Shown: positions 34,597-44,919 of the stretch, piece after piece
Position numbering within the stretch: position 1 is the stretch's first letter
Layout of the letters: every line of letters starts with the position of its first letter
Assembly: GCA_002946415.1 (NCBI GenBank)
Contig: NJPS01000011.1
Location: 248,001 to 312,000, forward strand
Length of the DNA stretch: 64,000 nt
Direction of reading: 5' to 3'
Source of the DNA: Rutstroemia sp. NJR-2017a BVV2
Lineage: Eukaryota > Ascomycota > Leotiomycetes > Helotiales > Rutstroemiaceae
Made by a program: the position numbers and the translations under genes
Notes under the pieces: model-generated
Seen by the model: only the letters and a program-made list of their open reading frames with translations
Told to the model about the DNA's origin: nothing
The model's database searches: none

Positions 34597-35200
34597 ATGT
34601 CGTTATCCTGCCAATACGCGGCTCGCAGCTGCATACGATCACTCCGATCACCCGTTTCGCTTCGTGTCTCGACGGCCTCCATCGTACGAAAGACCAATAA
34701 CACATCCGCACAACGATGGGCATCAACAGATGCGGCCTCTGCGAACCCCAAGATATCCGGAATTGTGGATCAGATCAGTCAATTGACTCTATTGGAGACA
34801 GCAGATTTAGTAGCAAGCCTCAAGGTGGGTTTGTAGTAGTCTATGGTTCGGGGGTATTTTACTGATATTCTTGGGCTAGTCGCGACTGAATATTCCTGAT
34901 ATGCCCATGGGAGGATTTGCCGCCGGACCTGCCCCAGCTGCCGCACCAGTCGAAGAGGAAGAGGCCGCACCGGTACAGCAAGAGAAATCTCTTTTCAATC
35001 TCAAGTTGGCTTCATTCGATGCGGGCGCAAAACCCAAGATCATCAAGGAGATCAAGAGCATGCTTGGTTTAAGTTTGGTGGACAGTAAGAAATTCGTCGA
35101 AAGTGCGCCAAAGATGATGAAGGAGGGAGTACCGAAAGAGGAAGCAGAGAAAATCATGGCAACGCTGAAGGAACTGGGGGCCGTGGTAACAATGGAATAA
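34597..35200 (+). CDS. MNP1: Mitochondrial large-subunit ribosomal protein bL12m
   Basis: Two exons, 34597-34824 and 34880-35200, with a 55-bp phase-0 intron, give 182 aa. The first ~45 residues (MSLSCQYAARSCIRSLRSPV and on) are rich in Arg and Ser and lack acids, a mitochondrial presequence; cleavage is likely near QRWAS. Then comes the L12 dimerisation domain (ISGIVDQISQLTLLETADLVASL) and a flexible Ala/Pro/Glu hinge. The C-terminal L7/L12 domain (SLFNLKLASFDAGAKPKIIK, then the Lys-rich helix with MMKEGVPKEEAEKIMATLKE) completes it. Family knowledge: bL12m forms the mitoribosomal stalk that recruits elongation factors. The gene symbol follows yeast MNP1. It is divergent from MDN1. Confidence 0.95.
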
Positions 35201-36316
35201 AGAAACCGAAGGCGTTGTGCAACTTGCATGGAATGGAAGAATTCCGCATGTATCAATAGACATGTGTACAAAATCTACCTCTTGCCCAAGCTTGGTATAT
35301 TGGAATATCAGTAGCAGTCGCGCTGAGCAAGCTTCCATGGGTTGAAGTGTGTCTATGCATCCGGGGCAAATAAGCGGGAGAACAGAATGCACCACAGTTA
35401 ACACGACAAGTGCTCGTTTGTTGGCTAAATACATTCTGGCTTACAACTTCTCATAATGTCTGAACTGTTTGGGCCCTTACTCTCGGGGCATGATTTAGTT
35501 CACTCAGTCCATCACCCTGGGTTGCTTCTTCGTGGGAATTGTCCGAAAAGTACTCCACTTATTATGCTAGCGCATGATACATATATGACATGCAAAGTTC
35601 TGCCCGCTTTCCCAGGACCATGGAAATTCCTCACGCAACGTCGTCCCAATGTGAAGTCTTTCCTAATTTGACGGAAGCTACGACAAGGCCATGTAAATTA
35701 TTCCATTGTTCCTTAGTCAAAATGTCTGAAGCATCATGAAGAGGTTGTGTTTGATAGATGTTGTCATCTGTGGAGTCACTTACTAGGCTGCAAATACTCA
35801 GCCATTGTGGAATCTATAATGCACTGCACGATCCATTCTCTTACCTTGTGTTGGAGCAGATTTGTGTATCGATGTCGCTGATATAACCTCTCGTTCTCAG
35901 GCTAGCCCTTATCAATATTTCACTGACCACACAGCCGTGGGATCGATGCTAGATGGCACTATAAAAACGTTCTATCTTCAGGCTAGAAATCGAACCTCAT
36001 CTCCTGCCCGACTACAATGTACTAAGATCGTTCACAATACAGAATACGAATGCTGTCCTATTTTGTGTAACTACTACCGGATAACTTATTCCACACAAGT
36101 GAAATATATACAAGAGACGCTTAGGGATAAAAGGTCTTGTTACTGTAGTTTAGATGCCAGTCCAGTCAATTCATTCGACTCTCAATTTTACCTTCTCCCA
36201 CACCTCTCCAAGAGTATCCAGAAAGTAGTCACTATTCTCTCAAACTTTTGGCTCTCATAACCCGGTAAACAGTGATTCCAATGGGTTTAGATTAACAGCA
36301 GAGGATAGAAAATGTG
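35201..36316. other. Gene-poor stretch carrying one copy of a diverged dispersed repeat
   Basis: Apart from the bL12m 3' UTR I see no convincing gene. Open frames at 35456-35671 and 35862-36260 have no motif and atypical composition. Positions about 35276-35340 align without gaps to 40977-41041 on the same strand and share an identical 20-mer (see the repeat entry). Confidence 0.45.
35276..35341 (+). repeat. Diverged dispersed repeat, copy 1 (partner at 40977-41042)
   Basis: From ATCTAC at its left end through TTCCATG at its right end, this stretch aligns without gaps to the one near 40977-41042. It includes the identical 20-mer GAATATCAGTAGCAGTCGCG (35303-35322 and 41004-41023). Its neighbours differ, so it looks like a remnant of an interspersed element or an old duplication. 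Confidence 0.45.
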
Positions 36317-37123
36317 TCAATGACTATTGTTACCCCGTACGCCACCAGACTCGTTCCATGCCTGCTCTCTTGCAAGTGAAGATCTCATAGCCGACTCCGG
36401 CTGTGTCACTACTGTAGAACAAGTTGGATCGATTAAATCCCTGGGGTAATTGTTCAGATGGGGGTAAGCTGGGTTTCGGGAAGGAGGAGATGGTGCTTGG
36501 GATCGGTATTTAGGACGGATAGCTAGTGGGGTCGTCGCGGATCGATCTCCTCGTGGCCTCGATGGACTTTTTTCTGGGGGCGCCATGTTCCCCTCCTTTT
36601 CCTTGGGTCGATCTTCTCTTTGTGTTCTCGGTCTACTTCTTTGTCTGGGCGGCACATTTCCCCCACTTCCCCCCGATTGCTGGCTTTCCTTCCATAGTTT
36701 CTTTTTGTTTGTCCAGTTGTTATACACATCATTGCAGTTTGTTTTGGCAGTCGATATCATCGACTCTGCGCTGTATCCGAGTCTTTGGCTCGACCTTGTC
36801 CTACTCGTCACCAAATCTTTGACTTTGTCTTGGTCGTCTGGCTTCAGTACTTTCAAGACTTTACGTCCTATATCGTCCCAAGATATATCTTGCTCTACTG
36901 GTGTTTCTTTGATGCACTGTTCGAGATGCTTGATCTGATCACGGCTTAGATCAGATCGTGCAGCGTTTTGCCTGCGACTCTGAAGTTCGGGATCAGATAC
37001 GTTTGCTGTGCGTGTTATTATTCTTTCGGATCTACGAAGCTTCTTATCTGACTCTCTTTCCCCTTCCTCTTTCTTTCCCTTTCGTTTCCCGTTTTCCTTT
37101 TTCATTTCCGTTTCTTTGGTCAT
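36317..37123 (-). CDS. Unrecognised basic, charged orphan protein (268 aa)
   Basis: One open frame from ATG 37123 to a stop at 36317. I do not recognise the family. The first ~45 residues are almost entirely Lys, Glu, Arg and Gly, then SDKKLRRSERIITRTANVSD. Residues ~60-105 (LSRDQIKHLEQCIKETP, then SWDDIGRKVLKVLKPDDQDK) look helical, with the spaced Trp/Ile pattern of a Myb/SANT-like fold. Residues ~125-150 carry CNDVYNNWTNKKKLWKES. The C-terminal half is Arg/Pro/Ser-rich and disordered. A TATA-like TATTTAAAG lies about 120 nt upstream on the minus strand (near 37245-37253). Composition suggests a nuclear, nucleic-acid-binding protein, but this is inference. It stands alone in a gene-poor stretch and may be lineage-specific. 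Confidence 0.5.
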   Translation of the reverse strand: MTKETEMKKENGKRKGKKEEGERESDKKLRRSERIITRTANVSDPELQSRRQNAARSDLSRDQIKHLEQCIKETPVEQDISWDDIGRKVLKVLKPDDQDKVKDLVTSRTRSSQRLGYSAESMISTAKTNCNDVYNNWTNKKKLWKESQQSGGSGGNVPPRQRSRPRTQREDRPKEKEGNMAPPEKSPSRPRGDRSATTPLAIRPKYRSQAPSPPSRNPAYPHLNNYPRDLIDPTCSTVVTQPESAMRSSLAREQAWNESGGVRGNNSH

Positions 37124-38222
37124 GGTGAATTGTTTAAGTCCGAAAAAGTTGTATTTTGCAGAGATGCGCTAATCGAATGAGAGGATATGTGAGCACGACA
37201 GGAGATATGAGAAGGAGAAGAGCCATGATGAATGCAACCACAGACTTTAAATAGGAACTCCACACATGATCTTGGAGAATTTTTCACCAGAAAGTTCTCC
37301 TTTTCTTCTTCCAAGGACCCTACATAAGCGCTCCATCAAGTAGCTTCGGTCATGGCCGTCTCATGTTTCCCTGCCTGCTTCGAAAATTTGCTGCTGTATT
37401 TTACCACACAGGTCTGGTGGCACTTTAAGTCTTGGCAAATACGTACGCCGGCAGAATTACTAGGTTACACAGAACTTGAAACAGCTGAACGTGATTTTGT
37501 ATTGAATAGAAACTGTAGAAACAAGCTAGTTCACCGTCCCGGAGGACTATGTTCGTGGCAGAGCAAAGCAGAGTTATGTTTTCTAGTCTCCTAGACACCA
37601 GCCGATAGTTGTAAAGACAATGCTCCAGCTACTACTATTATTTGTTGGTACATTCTTTTCCGGGCCTTCAATGGCTATCTTCTTAGACATAGTTTTACTC
37701 CTACTCACCTGTGTGGTTCCTCTTTCATAATAACGAGTTGGATGAAAGACCCCAGGGCCGGCCGCCCTCTCAAACAAATGTCTGCGACTCTGCATTAGGT
37801 TCTGGTCAGTACCAGTTGCAATTCGAACTCTTGCTGCCTACCTCCTTCGCACCAGAGCCGACCTCGGTCACAGTAGTATTAGAATGTAACTAGTTATTAG
37901 ACTACGAACCTACCCACCGGGTTGGCTCACCTATAGATAGGCCATGATGCCAAATGGGTACCTGGTGGGTAGGTTCGAAGACCTGAAAATATGGGTACAC
38001 ATTTCGCAGCCTGCTGTGATTAAATAGTATGTAACTCCCTAACACAGATGAGTTATATGCGTAGCGGTCTGTTCATTTGAATCATTACCATATATATACC
38101 GATACGTACCACCAGCAAAACAAATCAATTGACAATCATGCCTCAACTAGTTAGTAGCTGCAGGCTGACTTCGAAACTCGTACGTCTTCCACGCTGATCT
38201 GCTTCGCAGATGCTCGGGTTTA
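37124..38222. other. Gene-poor stretch with an inverted repeat
   Basis: Contains the orphan gene's promoter at its left end. No supported gene is present; frames such as 37352-37594 lack motifs. At 37905-37977 there is a 14-bp inverted repeat. A short ATG-initiated frame at 38139 reads only about 19 codons before a stop. Confidence 0.4.
37905..37977. repeat. 14-bp perfect inverted repeat with a 45-bp spacer
   Basis: Left arm CGAACCTACCCACC (37905-37918) and right arm GGTGGGTAGGTTCG (37964-37977) are exact reverse complements. They could be the ends of a short non-autonomous element or a hairpin. No coding sequence lies between them. Confidence 0.7.
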
Positions 38223-38585
38223 TCAGTCTGAGAAGGCATCTTTCGAAAGTGAATCGAGTAAATTACAGGCACGGTTTATCCTCAAAAAATCCTTATATGC
38301 TGTATCCATTTTAGCAAACAGCGTGTACCACTTGGGCCGCATCCAACGACCATGTTTATCGCCCGGCAGTACAGCATAGTGGTAATGAATGGCCACTAGA
38401 TCGAGCTTACTAGGCGATAAGACCCGGATTTGACCTTTCCAATCTTCACTGACGTCGCCAAGTCGCAATATGCCAATGCGTCGCCCACAAATCCTCCGCG
38501 CGTTTCCTTGCTTAATACAACAGCTTTAATGTATAACTGGTCCTCGCGCATTTCTTCGCCCAGCTCAACAGTCTCTTAGCTGGCA
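38223..38585 (-). pseudogene. Probable decayed coding sequence of unknown family
   Basis: Reading the minus strand from about 38577, one frame gives fluent protein (VELGEEMREDQLYIKAVVLS, then TRGGFVGDALAYCDLATSVKIG) until it meets a stop near 38400. The adjacent frame then continues with DLVAIHYHYAVLPGDKHG, RWMRPKWYTLFAKMDTAY and RINRACNLLDSLSKDAFSD up to a stop at 38223. The two parts overlap near 38410-38470, suggesting a frameshifted remnant or an unrecognised intron. No start codon or upstream exon is evident and I do not recognise the family. Confidence 0.35.
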
Positions 38586-38855
38586 GCTAAGCTCTGCTAA
38601 GGCAGTAGTACCGTAGTGCACTTTCTTCCTAGAACTAACTTCAGGAAAAGATACAACCTTGAGGGCATATCATAATATAGGTTTAGATGCCAATGATACT
38701 ATACGCATAACGCATTCAGATATATAGGCAAAAACAGGGTATTTCATTCTCGTTACAAATAAAACAACAATAAACACAAATTTTCTAGATTTTCATCCGG
38801 CATTCGAAGCCAAACGATGCTTGAAGTACACTTTCGGGCTTCAGAAACAGGGTAT

Positions 38856-39438
38856 CTAATTGCTCAAGAAATAGTTGACAGCAAGAGGTTCTCCAAGTTT
38901 AGCTGTTTTCTGCCAATCATCCAAATCGTAACGCATGCGGGACCAATTGCTCAAAGGTTTGCCTCCAGCTGGAGCATACTTCTTGCCATCAAAATCCTCA
39001 GGCTGTTCAAACAAAAAGAATGTGTAACGATGGGGAGCACTGCCTGGAGGAGGGGCCGGGCCGATGTAGTTGGCAACGAAAGGTTCATCTGGAGTCAGGA
39101 CATTGTTGGGACCGGCTTTGAAGCCGGGCTGAATCCAGTGAAGAATGGGACCAAGGACGCCAAATGATGGGAATGGAGCGTCAAGATCAAGTGCGACAAC
39201 CATGTAGGTTGCTTCTGGGTTGGGGACAGCGTAAGATATCTCGGGAGCTGATTGAGCTTCTGTAGAGGGATTAGATCTTGCGTGATGGAGTTGCACGTAT
39301 GGAGGAGAACTACTTACCGGCGCGGGGGATATACTGCTTGGTTGTGATTGCCTTCCCGTTGACAGTGACGCCTAGCACCTTGGAGGGATCCTTTTCCATG
39401 GCGCTGAGAATGCGCTCCACAACTGCGTTGGTAGGCAT
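38856..39438 (-). CDS. Phosphatidylethanolamine-binding protein (PEBP) family
   Basis: Two exons, 39438-39318 and 39259-38856, with a 58-bp intron, give 174 aa. The PEBP ligand-site motifs are present: VALDLDAPFPSFGVLGPILHW (the DPDAP...LHW block with Leu for Pro) and PPPGSAPHRYTFFLFEQP (the GxHRY block). The region before them contains VLGVTVNGKAITTKQYIPRA. The C-terminal helix YDLDDWQKTAKLGEPLAVNYF matches the family. Yeast Tfs1 and bacterial/plant homologues bind phospholipids or inhibit kinases and carboxypeptidase Y. The protein is cytosolic, with no signal peptide. The exact ligand is unknown. Confidence 0.9.
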
Positions 39439-41613
39439 GATTGACGAGGTCGATGAGATAGTAAGAACAGGATGCGTGCTTGAAGCTCAAGCTGCCGTAG
39501 TGTAAAGCCGTAGATGTACAATTCTGAGGTGCTTCTTACAAAATTGGAAAACAGAGGGAGTTTATTGGATTTCAAATCAGGCTTCGAGTACCTTTGCTGG
39601 AGCTCAGCTACGGAGGGTACATATAAGGTTCATGAGAGGAGGCTAGAACTAGAATAAATGAGTGGGTATGCGGAGTAGTCGGCGATTGCCTCTTATGTCC
39701 GTGACGGTGTATATCGTCGTCATATGTCGGAATAGAAGGCTAAAGCTCGGGAATAACGCACTTCGTTGGCCGACCACGGCAACGAGCTTCATTCGGAAAC
39801 CTATCCGGAGAAGTGTAAGCTCGGATATAATCTCTTCTACTCTATCAAACGGGTGGTAAGAATTAGCTTCCATCTTCATTTAGGCTAGATAGTCGGCATT
39901 TTGAGATCTATCTAACGTCAACTTTAAATTCATTTATATAGCTACAGTTCCCATGTCTCTTAGATGGTCCAACTTCATCAACTGCATACATGTACAAGTA
40001 CATCATTGACACTTCCAGGCAGTACAAGTGACCAAAGTTTTCCCAAAAAAATAGCTACAAAGCACAACTTCAGGCACAAAATACGGCTTAGTTAAGATAT
40101 TGGAGCCACCTGTATCAATGGTAAACTTGGGCACCTTCACTGAGCGGTATGACGACCGGGGTCGGACTTGTTTAGACTCCATTTCCGAAGAACGTTTCTG
40201 TTTGTCGTCACTGAAGTGGGACGAAATCACTACTTCGTATTGAGATCTTCAATACTGAAGCGTCTCCCAATAGAGTCCCCAAGTAGGCAAGGAACATGAG
40301 AGGAGGGCTCGCCCTGGATTATTTCCTTTAAGAAAGTCCAATTATGACATGACTTTGTGCTACGATTCGGTGGTATACAAATAACGAAGAGACTTGTCTA
40401 AGAGCCGTCAATATTATACTTAGTCTCATTCCCCCACTTCCTTAGCGAGAATACCCTGGAACACAGCAGGCTTGATAAATGCTTGTAGCAACGTTATTGC
40501 TGTTCGCGAGGCGGACCTAGTCTCTCCTAAGCCATTAAGCGAACGAGTGACGATTGCAGGAAAGCAGCCATTCTTCCTGTCTGCTGCTTTGGATTCCAGT
40601 TTAACAACGCATGAGATATAACGTCAATCAAAAATTTGTAGAAGAATCATCGCTTTTTACGAATATCACCCATGTACTTTGTGAGATCGTCTTCAGTTTG
40701 ACCAATCAAACTGATCATACCCTCCCCTACTCAATCTCAAAGCTGTCAGCAATTCGGATGATTTGAAAGACGCTTCTCAGTAATATCACTGCAGTACCTA
40801 GAATTTCGGTGAGAGATGCCGATTCCACCTCGCGTCTCGTTATCGTGGTTTTCGGTGGCCAGGAGGGAAAGACATCGGACTATCCAAGGAAGTGGTCGAA
40901 CAATTTGCAATCTCGCAGTCCCATCTGGTTGCATGTATTCTGAATTGCAGAAACTCAGACGCAGAAGCATATTATCTACTCCTTGAACAGGAGTCATTTA
41001 TTAGAATATCAGTAGCAGTCGCGACGAGCAGGTTTCCATGTACTTTCCTGCTCCCATGGTTGAGGAGAAAAGTCACAGTTGGTGCGGATCTTCCTCCGCC
41101 CTTTCAACTGAACCACGTCAGTCCTCTAGCAGGCACTACCTTTCGATGTACTGGCTAATATTCAGGTAAAATGAAAGAAGGTCAAACAAGGTGAAATATT
41201 TTGCAGCGTGACAAATTGAAATATGTCGAGTGGTCTGTGAGTATGAGATAGAGCTTGTATAAATATCTGTTTGACATTGCAGAAGGGCGTGTGATAATCA
41301 AGCGGGAATGCTTCATAACTCATCGTACAATATAAATGATTGAAAATCCTATTGAAAATTGGAATAGCACAACTCCAATGCCGTGGTTCAAGACCTGGTT
41401 TGTTGGGTATTAAAGATGTTTTCGTTAGCAGCCCAAAGTATATACTGACGTTCGCCAAAAGCTCAATATATCACCCAGACGGCCAATTCAAGTAAAAAGG
41501 CAAATACCAACGCCGCTCCGCTCGATGCTGTCACTATGAAATGGTGACTTTCCCAGTCCGAACACCTAATCCTACCGTATCCCAATCCGAAAAGAACGCC
41601 GAATCCCTAATGT
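39439..41613. other. Gene-poor 2.2-kb stretch with the second copy of the dispersed repeat
   Basis: The left end is the PEBP promoter and the right end the CTK3 3' flank. No frame between them is convincing; those at 40003-40230 and 41162-41458 have no motif. Positions about 40977-41042 align to 35276-35341. Confidence 0.45.
40977..41042 (+). repeat. Diverged dispersed repeat, copy 2 (partner at 35276-35341)
   Basis: Gap-free alignment with the other copy, containing the identical 20-mer at 41004-41023. Beyond the right end, this copy has a CATGGTTGAGG stretch that resembles CATGGGTTGAAG of copy 1 after an extra 17 bp or so. Confidence 0.45.
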
Positions 41614-42645
41614 TTACCCATCCAGTCTATTTCTTTGCTCTTCTCGCCATTCTCTTCCAGCCTCTTTTCGCTCCATTGCTTCTTCCTCGTAAAGGATGCC
41701 ATCATCCTCGCCCAAGTCGCTTGTCTCCTCCCACAATTTTTCAAATTCCACCTCATGTCCTCCTACAGGAACTGCCCAAATATGTTCCCTTAATCTCTTA
41801 TGTCTTTCTCTATCTTCCTCAATTCTCTGCTCGATTTGTTTCTTATCTAACCTCACGCCCCCGTTGATCTTCGCTGGTCTGGGAGTAGCGTTTTGAGAAG
41901 CAACATTTCCGTTCGTGTCTCCGTCGGCTGTCGGCGAGGACATAAGTGTATCGGGGAGGGTGTCGCGTTCCTTTAGGCATTCTTCGATTTCGGTGACTGT
42001 TTGGGCGAGGAGGAACGACTTTTGCTGGAGACCTTGAAGAACTTTTCGAACTACTTTCACGTTGGCCGCACCGGATCCGTCTTCTGGCGCAACCGCGTCA
42101 ACCACTCGTAGTATGTCTCTCTGGATCATTCGCACGTAATCTTGATGTCCTTCCCTAGATGCCATGTCGCATAGTATCTCAATAAAATACATGATGTTCG
42201 CCCTGTTGTTCATCGAATTCTATCATAAATTAGCTAAACCCTTGCGAAAGACGACGCGATTAAAAAGGCCTTCCATCATTGCTATTGTACCACAGCACAG
42301 CGCGAGCCTTCCACCGAACCGTAAACCCATTAAGAACAACTCTTGTATTTCACAAGGTCCACTCACCCTCTCTAATTGTTCCAATATGCAACTGTGCAAA
42401 TCTTCATCCATATCCCTATATTTCAGCGCATATTGCGCGGTCTTATTCGCGCTCGTAACGCTTGCATTTAAATGCTGCAAGTATTGCGTAAACCGTATTC
42501 GAACTTCAAAGGGATCCATACTGCGTCTAGAAGCCTCGAAATAGCTTCGTTCGGGAATGGCAGCTGCTGGTGACTTTTGCTTGCTATTCGTTGCATTTGG
42601 TATCAGACTCGATTTGCGACCTTCATGAGCTTGGTAGGGATCCAT
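41614..42645 (-). CDS. CTK3: CTD kinase subunit gamma (CTDK-I, Ctk3)
   Basis: Two exons, 42645-42367 and 42219-41614, with a 147-bp phase-0 intron, give 294 aa. The conserved Ctk3 N-terminal domain reads MDPFEVRIRFTQYLQHLNAS, then ALKYRDMDEDLHSCILEQLER joined across the intron to NSMNNRANIMYFIEILCDMA. The C-terminal part is charged and helical (KKQIEQRIEEDRERHKRLRE, HIWAVPVGG). An internal ATG at 42519 starts exactly at MDPFEVR, where homologues usually begin, so the 42-residue leader MDPYQAHEGRK... may be 5' UTR. Family knowledge: with Ctk1 and Ctk2 it phosphorylates Ser2 of the RNA polymerase II CTD. It is divergent from the pyrroline-5-carboxylate reductase gene. Confidence 0.9.
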
Positions 42646-42841
42646 GATTTCACGTCGGGCCTAACTTGATTGGTGGGCGGTGAGAACTTTTGGCGGCACG
42701 TACCCTTGCGGCCGCGGGGGTTTGTTTATGGCGGGGTTTCTGTCCTTCAAGAATCTCGAGCACAGGAATTATTTGCTACAGAAGTAGCCAAATCTTGTAA
42801 AAGAATACTCTTGAGATTCTTAGAATCAAGGGAAACCCACA

Positions 42842-44124
42842 ATGAGCTCTTCAACTAAAGGCTTAGAGTCAGAAATGACCTTGACGGTTCTTGGATGTGG
42901 TATGTTTGTTTCTCTGCTTTGAATGCGAAGGGTCTCAGAGAAAGTTCTCTAGACGACATCGGTTTACCATTCACTTCTGAGATATGATAGAAGTAGCCAA
43001 TTGGGAGTCGCATGATCATAGTTGATTGCTGTGACTGCACAAATGGGATATTTGCATTTATAACATAGCATATTTCAGTCTTTCTTCATGCAGAGAACGC
43101 ATATTTGCGCAAGCGGTGAGGCAATTGAAGACTGACTCTCTTTGACTTTAATTCGTAACATTTACACGTAGGTATATTGACGTCTAATTCTAACTTTGAT
43201 TGAAGGAACAATGGGTATTGCAATCCTGTCCGTCATACTCACCTCACTCACATCCTCCTCCAACCCTCCCACGTCAACAGCTGCCTCTGGCACATCCACA
43301 CCCGCCCATCCCACCGAAACTCTCTCCCATCTCCCCTCCAAATTCATTGCCTGCGTGCGACGACCTGAAACCGCCAAGAAAGTCAAACATGCCCTCTCTG
43401 CCCACCTCGATTCTGTTACCATCCTTCAAAACGACAATGTTTCTGCCGTCGAAGCAGCCGACGTTATTCTCCTCTGCTGTAAACCTTACATGGTAAAAGA
43501 CATACTCGCCGAACCCGGTATGCAATACGCACTAGAAAACTACTAATCAGCATATGCGCCGGCGTGACCGCCGAGCAGATCGCCGAATACCTATATAGAG
43601 AGGCGGACAATGATGTGAATCGCTGCACGATTGTTCGAGCTATGCCTAACACCGCATCTCAGATTCAGGAATCTATGACCGTGATCTCGACTTCGAATCC
43701 TCCTCTCTCGGACGCAACATCATCTCTAGTTCACTGGATCTTTACACGCATTGGTTGGGTGGTCTTCTTACCCAGCAACACCATGGATGCATGCACAGCT
43801 CTGTGCGGCAGTGGTCCTGCGTTCTTTGCGCTCATGCTAGAAGCTACGATTGATGGCGCTGTGGCGATGGGTTTGCCGCGGGCGGAAGCGCAGAAGATGG
43901 CGGCGCAGACGATGAGAGGTGCTGCGGGGTTGGTGCTGAATGGAGAACATCCGGCTTTGTTAAGGGACAAGGTTACTACGCCAGGTGGTTGTACTATTGG
44001 TGGATTACTAGTATTAGAAGAGGGCAGAGTAAGAGGGACAGTAGCTAGAGCTGTCAGAGAAGCGACTGTTGTGTCGAGTCAATTGGGGAAAGGTGTGCAA
44101 GGTGTTAATGGGACGAGGTTCTAG
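42842..44124 (+). CDS. PRO3: Pyrroline-5-carboxylate reductase, with an apparent 1-nt frameshift
   Basis: Exon 1 is 42842-42899 and exon 2 starts at 43206, after an unusually long 306-bp intron. The joined sequence gives the Rossmann motif TVLGCGTMGIAILSVIL. Family landmarks follow: CVRRPETAKKVKHAL, ADVILLCCKPYMVKDILAEP, then after a frame change LLISICAGVTAEQI, RAMPNTASQIQESMTV, CGSGPAFFALMLEATIDGAV, and TTPGGCTIGGLLVLEEG. The frame breaks at 43531-43540: the first frame stops at 43546 while the second continues conserved sequence to 44124. Break and conservation coincide at an A4 run (43536-43539). With one more base there the product would be 325 aa. Role: NADPH-dependent last step of proline synthesis in the cytosol. 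A base-call error or a disabling mutation is possible; no splice solution works. Confidence 0.85.
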
Positions 44125-44919
44125 ATGGCTGCGTGTTTGGTAAGTTAGGTTTTAGAAGTGCCCATGAGGTGTAATCATTCGATGGCCATCACAATCCTCA
44201 TAAAATGGAAACAGTCAAATACTGCGGTCTGTTCTTGAAAACCATGTGCACCTATTTTTATCAGTTCCAGGAACAATCTCAATTCAATGTTGAGAGATGT
44301 AGCTAGTGGGGTTAATTGTGTAGTGTCAATGAACTACTACACCCCCTTGGAAGGAGACAGGTAAAGCTGCGTGAGTATAAGTTGAGTATAACTCATGCTT
44401 AAATAGTCGAGCACATTTTCAATCCGAGTTGAATCCAGTTCATAGGTTTTCGCAGAGCTACTAGAGTTAATACAACATCCATTTACTCGAAATCCACTCC
44501 CTTTTTTCTTCTCGCGTACTTCCACGCCCTCTCACCCGTATTTCCCTCCGTAAAAATTTCCAGAAAACTGTAGAAAGCTCCATTCCAGACATAGACAAGC
44601 AGCATGTTCGACACTTTCTATATAGTTATAGACCTCAACTCAATTCATAACTAGATTATCATCTGCCTAGTAAATATTTAGACCTAGAAACTAAATACTA
44701 TGCCAAGCCCTTCATTCTTTCTTCCTCACTCGAGTATTTCCCAAGTTAGATTACATCTCGAACCGTGTATGATATCAACCGTTTCGCCCGGACCGTGGAA
44801 AAACGCCTGTTCATCTTTCGCCAATTTTGATACAAGCCTTCTGCCTTCTCTCGTCCTCCTTTCATCCTCAGACCTTGCTCTCGTTCCCTACGCCTATCTC
44901 ACCACAGCGCTTGTTGCAT
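44125..44919. other. Convergent 3' intergenic region between PRO3 and HAT1
   Basis: Both neighbouring genes end here. I see no gene or conserved motif; a short ATG frame from 44700 runs antisense to the HAT1 3' end. Confidence 0.5.

Noticed and set aside
35960..36030. Possible tRNA gene around a GTTCGATTTCTAGCC-like stretch
   Set aside because: The T-loop resemblance is not supported by pairing T-arm, anticodon or acceptor stems on either strand.
43490..43540. A very short (18 bp) or 43-bp intron as explanation for the PRO3 frame change
   Set aside because: 18 bp is far below the size of introns in this window and does not change the frame. The 43-bp option leaves the wrong phase and removes conserved residues.
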